Assembly (NCBI GenBank): GCA_013400115.1
Contig: VXBP01008597.1
Coordinates: 744,001-808,000 of the forward strand
Source of the DNA: Rhinopomastus cyanomelas
Taxonomy: Eukaryota > Chordata > Aves > Bucerotiformes > Rhinopomastidae
Direction: 5' to 3'
DNA length: 64,000 nt
Of this stretch, positions 42,440-54,663 are shown one piece after another. Numbering within the stretch: position 1 is the first letter of the stretch; each line of letters begins with the position of its first letter. The position numbers and the translations under genes were made by a program. A model generated the notes under the pieces. That model was not told the origin of the DNA, did no database searches, and was given only the letters and a program-made list of their open reading frames with translations.

Positions 42440-44095
42440 AAATCCTTGGTCTCTGATGGGATGCACTCAAAAGTGCTGAAGAAGTCAGTTGATATTATTG
42501 CTAAGAACTCTCCATCATTTTGGAAAGGTCATGGAGAACAGAGAAAATTCAGTGTAAACCATCAAAAAGAGCAAGAAGGAGGATCCAGGGAACTACAGGC
42601 CAGTCAGCCTCATCTCCATTCTCATGTGATCTCTGAGCAGTTGGAGAAAAATAAGATCAACAGCAGTCAGCATGGATTCACGAAGGGGAAAACATACTTG
42701 ACTCATCTGTTAGGTTTCCATGATAGAGTGACTAGCTGGGTAAATTAGAAGACAGCAGTATCCATCTACTTCAGCAAGGTTTTTGATGCTGTCTCCCATC
42801 TTTCTCATAGGTAAACTTAGTAGTTATGGTTTAGGTGAGTGGACAGTGAGGTATATTGAGAACTGCTGAATGACAGAGCTCAGAGGGTTGTGAATGCTGG
42901 TGCAGTCTAGGTGGAGGCTTGTAGCTAGTGTTGCTCCCCAGGGGTCCATACTGGGTCCATTCCTATTCAACATAGGACGGGACAATGTACCCTCAGCAAG
43001 TTTGCTGATGATACAAAACTGGGAGGAGCAGCTGACACACCAGGAGGCTGTTCTGTCATTCAGCACGACCTGGACAGACCAGAAAGTTGAACAGAGGGCA
43101 CACAAAGAGGTTCAGCAGGGGCAAATGTAGAGTCCTGCATGAGAAAGAATAACCACATGCATCAGTGTAGGTTAGGGGTCCTAGTAAACGAGTTAAGCAA
43201 GTCAGCAATATCCTCTTGTGGCCAAGAAGGCCAAAGGCATCCTGGGGTGTATCAAGAAGACTGTGACCAGCAAGTCAAGGGACATTCTCTTCCCCTCTAC
43301 TCTGCCCTAGGAGGGCCACATCTCAAGTGCTATGTCCAGTTCTGTGCTTTCTATATTCAAGAGAGCCAGGGAACAAATGGAGAGAGTCCAGCAGAAGGCT
43401 ACAAAGTTGATAAGGGTACTTTAACATCTCTCTGATGAGTAAAGGCTGTGAGAGCTGGGTTTGTAGCCTAGAGAACAGAAGACAGAGAGGATCCTATCAG
43501 AGCCTACAAATATCTGAAAAGGCCATGTCAGGAATCATAGAATGGGATGGTTGGAAGAGATCTCAAAGATTTTCTAGTTCAAATCACCCTGCCATAGACA
43601 TGGACACCTATCACTAGGCCAGATTGTGCACAGACCCATCAAATCTGGTCTTCAGCATCTCCAGGGAGGGGACATTCACAGCCTCCCTGGGCAAACTGTT
43701 CCAGCACTTCAGCACACTCAAAGTGAGGAATTTCTTCTTAAGATCTAATCCAAATCTCCTCCCTTTCAGCTTGAAACCATTCTTCCATGTCCTATCACTA
43801 GAGTCCCTTGAAAAAAGTCCTTCCCAGCTTTTCTATAGCCACTTTCCAGTACTGGAAGACTGGGGCCAGACTCTTTTCCGTGGTGCCCAGCAAGAGGACA
43901 AGGGGCAACCAAGAGACAACAGGCAAAAACAGAAAATTTCACATAATCATAAGGAAAACATTCTTTATTTAGAGGATGACAGACCACTGGAACAGGCTGC
44001 CTAGATATATCACAAATCTTCTCTGGTACTTTCAAAACCCACCTGGATGATCCCCAGAGCTCCCTTCCAAACTCTAACATTCTGTAATTCTGAGA
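42440..44095 (+). mobile_element. Old, long CR1 LINE, split by a second CR1
   Basis: CR1 ORF2 text runs from the reverse-transcriptase region (GGAACTACAGGCCAGTCAGC; AGTCAGCATGGATTCACGAA; CTCAGCAAGTTTGCTGATGA, the decayed FADD motif) to the 3' UTR and the tail CATTCTGTAATTCTGAGA. It occupies 42440-43532 and resumes at 43856 (AGACTGGGGCCAGACTCTTT). Many stops and frameshifts show it is old. It is the longest LINE copy in the window. Confidence 0.88.
43533..43855 (-). mobile_element. CR1 LINE nested in another CR1
   Basis: The reversed tail AATCATAGAATGGGATGG is at its left and the truncation at CTTTCCAGTACTGG at its right. On both sides the outer plus-strand CR1 joins in register (GCCATGTCAGG | AGACTGGGGCCAG), so this copy inserted into the older one. 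Confidence 0.9.
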
Positions 44096-45478
44096 GATGC
44101 AACTGCACAAAACATTGTATAAAACAATAAAATTAAGTACATATATATGGAGAAAGCCCCTACATAGTACACACTACCACAAAGGAGAGCTGCATCCAAG
44201 AGAATCGGATGACAAATTTCACAGCTATATTACCACTTGAGATGCTCCCCATTTCACTTTCCTGCATTCAGAGCAGGAGACAGAAAGCCCAACAGATTGG
44301 TTGGCCCTAATAACAGCACCAGAACCTGGCCAGCTCTTCTTCTCTGCCAAAGCTGCAGGAGACAGATATTGTTACCAACCAAGTTGCACACCCTGCCACA
44401 TTTCTCTATAAGCTTAAACGCAGCTGCGGGTACCCAGCTTGCTGGAAACTGCTAAAACTCCTACCCAGATCATCCCACCGAACCCTTCCAACACAGTGTC
44501 CTCTGAAAGTCTCATTGTGGTCACACCTAGACCATGCAAGGCAGGGCATCGCTTTTCCCCAGGGGAAAAGTTCCCCCAGTTGCAGTAACATCCCTATGTT
44601 GTCTCAGTTGCAAGCTCTGCAATGCAGGGAAGGTGGCCAGAACAGGAAGAGGGCCTGAGACCAGAGCTTGCCTCACTGTCTGCTCAGTTGCTTACAAACC
44701 TGACCTGAAATACTTTGTAGTGGTGCCTACTGTACAAAGTGTTCTCTATATTCTCTGGCCTTTCTAAGCAGTTAAACGTTAAAGAACCTCATTTCCAAAT
44801 TTAGTTTCTTCCTTTGACATAATTTGTTCTGAATCAACCTTTGTGTTTCTTTCCAGTTTGGGAACAGATGACATATAGGTAACATGGCAATAAAATTCAT
44901 TATAACTGACCATACAGTACCAGTCTGTGCACTAAAAAATTCCTCAGCAGCCTTTATCAGCATTTTGTAGGCTTGCATACTTCTGGCAAATTTACAGATA
45001 TATTTAGCCAAATGGGACAACAATAATTACTTTCAAGAAATTCTGATCCAGCTAAGCATATTTGACATTCGCACGCAGCATAAAAGTGAAAGTGCATACG
45101 TGGCACATTTTCAAAGTTTGGGTTAAGCAGAAAAGCGCTTTTAGATTTGTACTATCTATACATGTCCCAGTTAAGCTTATGAGCTTAACATCACCTTGTC
45201 CAGCTTTCAAATACTGATGTTAGCTGGTAAACTGGCTAACACCTAATTAAGCTCACAGAGCAACCTGACCATGTCATGTTAACAGGGGTTTGATGCAACT
45301 CAGTTTTTTTACATCTTGACAATGACTCAATCCTTGAATTGCACTTTTAGATGCCTTTCATTTGGATGCATGCTCTCAAGGGCAAGCCAGATTTCCCATG
45401 GATGTTATTAATGGTTACACATCTAGACTAAACAACAACTGCTAGAAAATAAATCCAGCAATTTACATTTCCTGTTCT
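44096..45478. other. Intergenic unique sequence
   Basis: Nothing recognised between the nested CR1 pair and the next CR1 tail. Confidence 0.6.
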
Positions 45479-45622
45479 GGAGTCTCCTTCTCTGGAGAAG
45501 TTTAAAACCTGCCTGGATATGTTTCTGTGTGACTTGATCTACATGATCCTGCTGTGGCTAGGGGACTGGACTAGATGATATTTCGAGGTCCCTCCCAATC
45601 CCTAATGTTCTGTGATTCTGTT
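45479..45622 (+). mobile_element. CR1 LINE 3' end
   Basis: GGAGTCTCCTTCTCTGGAGA, then GTGTGACTTGATCTACATGA and the tail TTCTGTGATTCTGTTGTT show a dominant-subfamily CR1, 5'-truncated to about 145 bases. Confidence 0.9.
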
Positions 45623-46533
45623 GTTCTATAAAGACCTACGTGCCATTATTAGAAGAAAAGTATTACTGTGTACCCTGTCTACATTGGATCCGAAATCTGG
45701 ATTCTTTATGGTTCACATAAAACACATGTACATCCAAGGACAGAGGTTTGTGTTCAGCTGTAGAAGACAAGAAGCAGACGGCATGGCATACAGCAGAAGG
45801 ACATATCCTCACTGCCATACTGAAGATAGCCGAGTTAGATGCTTGCTTTCTACAAGCTCCTCCAATGCACAGAGAGAGCAATGATCAACTCAAGAGCGAT
45901 TTGTAGTAAGACCATAACTGTGGTCTGTGAATCCTTCTTGATAAGAACATTTTTCTGTTTCCAGAAACTACAGATAGAGCGCAAAGGAACTAGCTGTCTT
46001 CATTAGCTTGCTGAAGATGGAAAGTGTAAACAATGACCCCAAATATACATTTGGTGATTTGGTATCCTTCTAATTTTTGCTGGATTCAATAAGCACTGAA
46101 GAGGTTATTGCAGACAGGCCATTCTACAAGGGCATTTCCCCAGATTGTGGGAAAGAGCAACACCAGCTTCCAACAACTCAACTTATCCTTGTCTGCACAG
46201 GAGATACTGCAAGAGCATAAGCATCTCATAAGCAGATGACAGACATCATGTTGTCTATCTGTACAGCTCAAGGTAAACACAGTATCACTGACAGGGTGGT
46301 GTTTCCATACATCTCACCGCAGAGCACTGAGCAGAACACCTGGCAGAGCCGAAACAGTGAAAGAGCTCAAAAAGTGCCCAAGAGATCCTTATTTTATTAC
46401 CCAAGGATTTTGAGACTTCTTCCTGTGGAAGGAGAGAGTGTAAATAGCCATTTTAGAAACACTTAGAATATGTTTTTACATCCAAAGGACAGAGCACAAG
46501 TTGTACTCTAGCAGCTGAAGGGAAATGGAATTC
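45623..46533. other. Intergenic unique sequence
   Basis: No exon or repeat recognised. Confidence 0.6.
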
Positions 46534-46915
46534 TTTAGCCTGGAGAAAGGGGGGTTCAGGAAAGATCTTAACACTCTTTGCAGCTCTCTGAAAGAAGGTT
46601 ATAGTGAGGCGAGTGTTTATGCTCTTCTTCTCAAGTAACAACTCACAGAACAAGAGGAAACAACCTCAAGTTACACTAGGGAAGGTTGAGATTGGGTGTT
46701 TGGAAAAATTTATTTACTAAAAGGATTGTGAAGCACTGGAACAAGAAATCCAGGGAAGCGTTTTAGTCACCAGTGCTGTAGGCGTTTGAAAACCATGTAA
46801 ACACAGCACTTGGGGATGTGGTTTTGTGGTGAACGTGGCAGTGTTTCACTTACAACTGGACAAGATGGTTTTAAAGGCCTTTTTTCTGATGCAAATGATC
46901 CTATGCAGATAGCAA
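46534..46915 (+). mobile_element. Old CR1 LINE 3' fragment
   Basis: The ORF2 end and 3' UTR of an older subfamily are visible: TTTAGCCTGGAGAAAGG, then CAACCTCAAGTTACACTAGG, GAAGCACTGGAACAAG and GGGGATGTGGTTTTGTGGTG. The tail is strongly decayed. Confidence 0.75.
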
Positions 46916-49132
46916 GAAAAGCTTTTGCTCTGCTTATACACAAAACAATCTATATCAGGAACAGGAGACCAGGTCTTCTGTTGATCAGCAGAAACTGTTC
47001 ATCTGTCAGGTGATTTCAGCTTCATTGGGAGCCTTTAGTGAGTCTTTTCATGTTGATGTGATAAAGTTTAGGGACATCTTTCATATCAGTGGCAGGGTTG
47101 ACAGGATGTTACAGTCTGTTTAGCTACACAACACGTGAAAGTAGAGCTGCAAATTCCTGCTATAGACATGTTATAACAGCGTGACTGGGGAGAATGTGAG
47201 CAAACTGCATAGGAGAAAGATTTAACTTACACTAGTAATTTGTTTCTAACCTAAGGACTGCAAGAAAAGCCCTGGAGAACCACCATTATCATTGTCTTCC
47301 CTGAAAACGCTTAAGCACAGCTTAACAGAGTTCTTTCTCATGTCCTTCATATCTCACCAAGATAGCAAAGTCACTGTCCAAGAGTCTTTAAAAGCCTTTT
47401 ACCCAGAAATAAAGGCAGTATGAAGGACTCTTTTACTCCTGCTTCTTCCCAAGTACTTTTGCCCTCACTGAGTTACAGTTCCAAGTACAAACCCAGTCAT
47501 TTTGCTACAGCCCAGACAGGAGCAGAACTCCTAAAATCTTTGCCTGATCATCACACTACCTGTTTTTTCTAATTGTTTTTTCCAAATGTTTAACAAGAAA
47601 CCTGTGTTAACCTTGTTACAATTGTCTCTTGCTCATGTTCTCACACACAGCATATATTTGCTAGGCACATTCAAGTAAGGCCAAGGCACTGAAGGACAGG
47701 CTCTAGTAGGAAGTATTTAGAGAGCCTGGAACCTAGATGACTCAAAATGAGAAGATATTAGTTGTCCTTTTTCCCAGTAGTGGGTTTTAATGAAGTTTTA
47801 AGTAATCTGTATTAAATAAAAAATAATTATTGGTACTGCATATTAGCATTTAAATGAAAATACAAGTATTTCAAGAAGAGACTGCCTTGCTGCCTTCTGT
47901 AGCCTACAGAGGAAGAAAACTGCAAATGTTTTGACTTCTAGCAGAACACAAGTACACAAGGCTAACAGCTTTTCTTTCCGTCAGCAACTGTGAACATTCA
48001 ATAAATTCTAGAAGCTTTAGTTTTACTATCCAAGTGGAGAACACAAGATTAAACTTCACAGCAGCACAAAATTCACCCAGGCATCTCTACTTAACTAAGT
48101 TTTCATACTCAGGAAAAGGAGAACTGTGTTCAGAAAAAACTCTGTTGTTGTGCTGACAAATGGATAACACAGGGTTTGCTGTAGACTTTGACAAAAAAGA
48201 AATGAGAATATCAATCACAAACTTTCTGGGAAATCTCACTGTGTATTAGATGTAAGTTAAGAACGCACTTCCCTGATTCAAGCATTCAGCCACCAGGAAT
48301 AACATTTAGATGCTTGGCATCTGCTGCCTGAAATTTATAACCTAATATCATCACAGATTATTTAAATACCAGTTCAAAATTAACTACTTACCAAAAGAGA
48401 AGATAAAGACATTCTACCCTGGCACAAATCATTCTGTACTTCCAACAATTTCATATTTTTAGCCCAGTACCGATAAATCTAATTGTTCAAAAATGAGAGA
48501 TAAATTGTAAAAGCCTAAGAAGTAATCAGAACTCTCAAAATTAAGGGACAAAAGTTCATTGAGAAACAGGTTTATATAATAGGAACTTTCAGATTAACAA
48601 ACTCTCAGTCATTATTCATGACTGACAAGCCTAAATTTATTTTCCTTCTTTACTACCTACTAGACAAATAAGTTGGGCTCATCTCTTCACAGGGGGGCCA
48701 CTACCCTTTCTCTTCATACAGGTGTCTGACTTAAACTAATTAGTCAAATGTGCAAAGCTGCTAAACACTCCCAGCTGTAAGTAGGGCCACATGAAGTTTT
48801 TACCTTGTTCACTCCTGTATCATACTAGATACTTTGAATGGTGAAACGCAAGACAACTCCAGTTAATTAATCTCAGTCACTTTGAGCCTCAATTTGCCTT
48901 CTATTTAAGGAGATAGGCCTATTTGACTTTACACCCCAAGAAACACTCAGGTACTGTCAATAGTGTCCTGAAAGGACTCATGTGACAACAGTTTACTGTC
49001 CTCAACTCAGAGTGGAGATTTCAGCAAGGGGACTCATGCTGAAGTACAGGGAGAATCGCAAATACTGTAGAATTCCTGGTGCAGTCAAAGCTGTTTCTTC
49101 TACCTGTTAAGTGAAACAGTATCCTGATTTTA
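46916..49132. other. Intergenic unique sequence
   Basis: AT-rich, with no exon or repeat recognised. Confidence 0.6.
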
Positions 49133-49832
49133 AGAAAAAAACCCACAACCCCAGGTACTTGTATAGGTTGGGGACTGACCTGTTGGAGAGCAGTGTAGGA
49201 GAAAGGGACCTGAGGGTTCTGGTGGACAGCAGGTTGACCGTGAGCCTGCAGCGTGCCCTTGTGGCCAAGAGGGCCAACAGCACCCTGGGGTGGATCAGAA
49301 CGGGGGTGGTCAGCAGATCGAGAGAGGTTCTCATCCCCCTCTACTGTGCCCTGGTGCTATCACATCTGGAATACTGTATCCAGTTCTGGGCCCCTCAGTT
49401 CAAGAGGACACAGAACTGCTGGAGAGAGTCCAGGACAGACCCACAGAGATGGTGAAGGGAGTGGAACATCTCCCTTATGAGGAAAGGCTGAGGGAGCTTA
49501 AAGAAAAGGAGACTGAGGGGTGACCTTGTTAATATCTATAAATATGTGAAGGGTGGGTGTCAGGAGGATGGAGTCAGGCTCTGCTCAGTGACATCTAATG
49601 ATAGGACAAGGGGCAATGAATGTAAGACAGAACATGGGAGGTTCCACATCAATATGAGAAGGTTAAGAATACAGGAAGGGACTGCCCAGGGGGGTTGTGA
49701 AGTCTCCTTCTCTGGTGACATCTGAAACCAGCCTGGATGTGTTCCTGTGTGACTTGATCTAGGTGGTCCTGGCAGGGGGATTGGACTAGATGATCTCTTG
49801 AGGTCCCTTTCAATCCCTAATATTCTGTGAAT
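49133..49832 (+). mobile_element. CR1 LINE, best-preserved copy in the window
   Basis: About 700 bases run from the ORF2 C-terminal region (SSVGERDLRVLVDSRLTVSL; ALVAKRANSTLGWIRTG; VLSHLEYCIQFWAPQFKR) through the 3' UTR to the tail TAATATTCTGTGAA. One frameshift separates the QFW segment from ERVQDRPTEMVKGVEHLPYE. It is 5'-truncated like all avian CR1 copies here and has no intact ORF2. Confidence 0.94.
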
Positions 49833-50213
49833 ACATGTTGCATGCATGCAAGTCACACAGTTGCACTGAGTTATCATGTTTTTTAATAATGTTTTCTATA
49901 TAATGAATGTTCAACTTCACAGTTCTAACATGTTACTTTTTTGTTCCAGTGAAAACAAATTGTGACTGAATTGTGTCTCATAGGTAACTACTTGGTTTTT
50001 AAGCAGAAAATGACAAAAGAAAGCTTCCTAATATTTTTCTTTACGCAGTCAAAACCAGGTGTAATCTGGCATAGATGTTCCTGTGACCACTTTCATACAG
50101 ATTTTTGGATAGCAAAAATGCTTCTTTATGTATATATTTTTAAATAATTTTATGCAGCTGAATATCTTACTATAGAAGCTCTGGGTTCAACCTACAACAT
50201 CGCCATGTGTTTT
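49833..50213. other. Spacer between two CR1 copies
   Basis: 380 bases, AT-rich, with nothing recognised. Confidence 0.6.
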
Positions 50214-50385
50214 TTGGAACAGGCTGCCCAGGAGGTAGTTGGATTGCCATCACTAGGCACATTTAAAAGTTGTTTAGATATGAAGCTTAAGGACATGACA
50301 GTAGTGGGCTTGGTAGAGGTGGGTTAATGGTTGGTTTCAATGATCTTGAAGGTCTTTTCCAACCTAATGATTCTATTATTTTATA
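50214..50385 (+). mobile_element. CR1 LINE 3' end, older subfamily
   Basis: TGGAACAGGCTGCCCAGGAG, then GGTCTTTTCCAACCTAATGA and the tail TTCTATTATTTTAT show a different 3' UTR type from the dominant subfamily, related to the 46534 copy. Confidence 0.85.
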
Positions 50386-52554
50386 TTAAAATACAACTCT
50401 GTGTACACAAAAAGTTCCCATACCTAAAGTAATACACAGGAGCCTGTAGACTTTGTTTGACTTGTAGTTAAACTTACTCTGCTGCTTTTTTCTTTGGACA
50501 CAGCAGTAAATATCTTCACTGTACTGAAAGAGTCAATGCTGCAGTGTGTACACAATAAAAGTAATATATTATGGTCTTGTTTCACAGGTGTCTATAAAAC
50601 AGTACATTCAGCAAAAAAAAAAAAAGGTGTGAAGAAGCATACCATTCATCATAATGACACTGCACAGTAATTATTTATGTGCTTTTGGGAAAATAGATTC
50701 CAGTGCAAGGAACTCTCTGTTACAGTAGCCTCACTTTAGAAAAGTAAAAATATTGTTTATATATAAGCTCAGCAAACTGCAAGATTCTAAACCTGAATTT
50801 CAACAATTAGTTTGCTTTTGAAATGCGAGAGAGGCTTTAAAGCATAAGTTTTCAGACTGCAAATATGCATGTAACTGATCTTGATATGATTTTTATAAGG
50901 TGTCACATTTCAGTACTTAAAGATTAATTCATCCTATTTTTCCTGTGAGGAAGCATGCAAGTTTGGCTTTGTTTTGTAAGACCTTAGCTTTGCACAATAC
51001 TTACTGACTCAGCACTAAGGGCTAATTTGATATCTATGCTGCCATCCTGCCTCCTGAAAATCTCAGCACAACTGATCCATCAATATTTTCTGCCTAGCTA
51101 CATTTCTCAGAAAAGGGGCCACCTGCTCCCATCCTGTAAGATTTTTCTTCCACCTGGAATGCAATAAATTTCACAAAGTGTCAAAACAGCATGACTTGAG
51201 ACTGTTCCATTCCCCAACTAGAAAACCATCTACAGCTGACATTTCATCCAGTCACATACCTCAAAGTTCTTTTATTAGTTAATGTGGATTACTGGTTAGC
51301 TAGATCTGTACTGTGTGCAGATCTCACCTCTCAAATAATCCTTTAATTTTTCTTAAGATGGCTGAAATGTATAGAAGTGTCAAGTTTATTTACATTTAGT
51401 CCATTTATCCATCAAAACTTTTTGTCAGGAAATGATCTTCAATCTTGGCTCTTAAAAAAAACAGAAATTAAATGGAGGTTTTCAAAAATGCATTTGCATG
51501 AAATGAAAGGGTCTAACAGACTTAAATGTCTCTTGCAATATTTATTGCATGCCATGTCTGCATTTTGCTGACTAAAATGTTTCACTTGAATCAAAGAGAA
51601 AGACTTTGCCTGTGGTTTTGAAATAAGGTGATGGTCTTACATAGAGTAGCATCTATTAAATTCATAGACACCAGATGGCTCCATAGCACTTAGTCATCTA
51701 ACAGAGATGTTAGGTCCCCTGTAAAGAAGTAAAAAAGGGGCTGCATAGCTTCATGTTCAAACATATGGCTGCTTGAAGTTTCAGAAGAAAAACTGACTTG
51801 AATTTTACCAGATTTAGATATGTGTGTACACATATAAATAGATGAGATTGCAGAGCCATAACTGCTGTCCTGGGTTTGAGAAGTTCAGAACAACTGCCTA
51901 AGTTCTTTGAACCGCATACATTGTTTAGCATGCATTCATGCACACATACTTAACTGGTTCAAACTTGGGAGTTGTACAAATGATACTAGGTATTTACAGT
52001 GCTCCTGCTTAGGGTTGCTTCTGAGCTATATACTGGCATAGAATGGAGAATGAAGTTTTCAGGTGTCACAGGTCAGCCCAGCTCTGCAGGTCCCTTGTAT
52101 AATCTACACGCAAATTTCAGGGACCTATATGTGCATCTAAAAGGTTTTATTGTTCTCAACGACTTGCCTGCTGTTTCTTGAGCTTTTTGTTGTGAGTCCT
52201 GAGTTACATTTTAGTCACCATGAAGCATCTTCCTGTAGGGTCCAAAGGCCTTTGCTCTTTCCTGATTTTGTTCTGAACAGAATTTGCCTACAGGATAGTG
52301 TAGGCCTTTACCATTATAATTAAAACATCTAGAGCCAGATTTCAGTATTTGAGACTGTTGTAGTTTATGCCTTGGTGAATAACTTAAAAGACAGCAGTTC
52401 CCCCCACTTCCATTTATCCATCTGCCTCTGGAAACATGAACAAATCGGCACCTTTGCAAATAAGCATATTTTGGGGAGCTACTAGTTGATTTTGGTCTTT
52501 GTCAAGATATTTGGTCACTGATCTAAGCACATTGTAGCACTTATTTTTACTCTG
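50386..52554. other. Intergenic unique sequence
   Basis: AT-rich, with an A12 run near 50613 and no exon recognised. Confidence 0.6.
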
Positions 52555-53100
52555 GAGCATGGTGATGGAGGAGAGAGTCTGTGGAAACCTCAGCAGAGGA
52601 GAAAAGTCCCTGCAAAAACATGGCGTGGTACACGAAGAAGGAGAAACCTGTCTGTAGCCTGAGGAGGACACATCAGCGCAGGGGACTGGCCCTGAGGACA
52701 TGTTTCTGGTAAAGCATCCTTGAAAGAACCATTCTTTCCCAAACTGAACTGGAGTGCTCAGGAGCTGGGATGACCCACAGCCTACAGAAAACTCCCACAC
52801 TAGCCAGAGAAAGGTCATAGAGGACTTTTCTCCTGTAGAGAGGGAGCAATGCCATGTTGCCACAGTGAGAAAAGCAGGCAGGATTTTTTCCCTTAAGGGA
52901 AAGGAGGTAACAGAGGTTGGACAAGTCACAGAAGGACCATGTGATTGAGCTCTCTATATTGTGGTGTTGGTGGTTTTGTAATGTTTGAACTAAATGTGGT
53001 TTGTTTTTCCCCAAATTGAGGCTGTCCCTTTTTGCCCACAAGTCATAAGCAGCAAGTGAGTCATCCCTGTTGTTTTCAGCTCATTAGCACCTTACCTAAA
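52555..53100 (+). mobile_element. Probable LTR / endogenous retrovirus-derived stretch
   Basis: The right part (TTTTTCCCCAAATTGAGGCT, then TTTTTGCCCACAAG and GTGAGTCATCCCTG) resembles the 3' end of a common avian LTR, and the left part resembles its repeated central modules. Two long overlapping minus-strand open frames here (up to 171 codons) look like chance frames in this repeat. Ends are approximate. No retroviral genes are seen. Confidence 0.45.
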
Positions 53101-54602
53101 TTAATTAGTTAATTCATTCCTGGCCTGACTAACTGGTCAGCTGGTGACAATGATGTGGGGGTTTTGGGGAAAAAAACCAAATGTTCTGGAACACATCCTC
53201 AAGCTACTTGATTCAGTTCATACATTTGAAATGGGGTGAGAAACCACTGGCTACCAAAGGATTTTGACAGAACTTTCATAAAGGAAATAAATTTCATTGG
53301 TTTAAATGAAGGACCTACATGAGCTGAAAGAACTAGACTAATGCAACTGGGTCTCAACACAAGTATGCTGTCTTGCTCAAATTATAGCACAGCAAAAGTC
53401 ACTGCTACCTACACTCTGATCAACATCATTCCAAAAGAAAATATAAACAAAGTAATGCAAGGATTTATCCTTATTCAAAAGGGAATCTGGCCTAACTAAA
53501 TAATATGACAAATTTAATTTATTTAATTCACTATCATGAAGTAGCAACAAGCAGCAACATCCTGTGCAGCATTTGCTCAGCTTAAACATCGAGTGTCTTT
53601 TCTTCCCTTCAGAACATCAGATTCCAAAAGAGATTTAAGAGTTGCAGTGTAATTACATGTAAAAAAACTCATGAGCATAAAAATCCAGATTTGTTTTGGC
53701 GCCAGAGGGGTCAAGATGAAACAAGAGAGAAAAGAATAGTGTTCTGTTGTCTGAACAACTGAACTTTTGTTGAGTACATGCAGTAAACTATCACAATGTA
53801 ACAGATTGTGCTTTTCTGATAGACAGACCTACAGTATTAGACCTACGAGGACTTGAGCATTTTGATCACTACTGTGGGAAATCTTCTGAGAGTAAGGCAA
53901 TATAACAGACATGCAACAACTTTGTGAAGAGCATGACAGTTGCACTCACAAATATACCTCTGACAAGTTAAAAAATGGTGGTAACAGGATATTTTGTTGA
54001 GGAGTTGCACACTACCAATACCAGGTAGAGTTAAGAAAAGCCTGGTTTCCCCAGGTTAAGAACTCCGTGTGGAAGTACTATTCAGAGTCCTAAGTTAAGA
54101 ACCAGAAATACACCAGAGAGATTATTTTGACTTTGGTGTACCTATGGGGTTAGCAAGGAACCAGCATTTCTCATTGTCTAGTTCTGACTAGAGCCACAAC
54201 CTGAAATTGCACTCTTAATGGAATTTGAGGAGCAAGAGCATAAGACCTCAGGAGTGCGTCCCTACTGAGTTAAAAGGATGGCTTGGGGCAATGGATACTA
54301 GAAGACATTTTCTCCAAAAGCAAATACCAATCCTATATATGTACCCATAAAAATTGTGAATGATCCCATCTCTTCTATTAAGTTATAATGGCTAGAAAGC
54401 TAACGCAGGAAGGAGGAGACCTCACATTAACCTCATTACGAACGAAACATGCATTTCACCAGAATGTGTAATACCTACCAGCAATGAAGGCAGTTTTGCA
54501 GGAGAAAGAAAAACCATTTTTCATATCTCCTTTTAAGTTTTACTGGTGGGAAGTGATTTAATATGCCCTGGGACAAGGAGGCCTAATCATATAGTTTGAT
54601 AG
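53101..54602. other. Intergenic unique sequence
   Basis: Nothing recognised after the LTR-like stretch. Confidence 0.6.
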
Positions 54603-54663
54603 TTGGGGGGGCTGGACTAGATGATCTTTCGAGGTCCCTTCCAGTCCCTAATGATTCTGTGAT
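54603..54663 (+). mobile_element. CR1 LINE tail, short
   Basis: GGCTGGACTAGATGATCTTT, then CCCTTCCAGTCCCTAATG and TTCTGTGA. Only the last 60 bases are present. Confidence 0.87.

Noticed and set aside
49111..49523. Three overlapping plus-strand frames
   Set aside because: All fall in the 49133-49832 CR1, which is frameshifted.
52414..52929. 171-codon minus-strand open frame
   Set aside because: No domain, no family resemblance and no splice context; it lies largely in LTR-like sequence and another long frame overlaps it.
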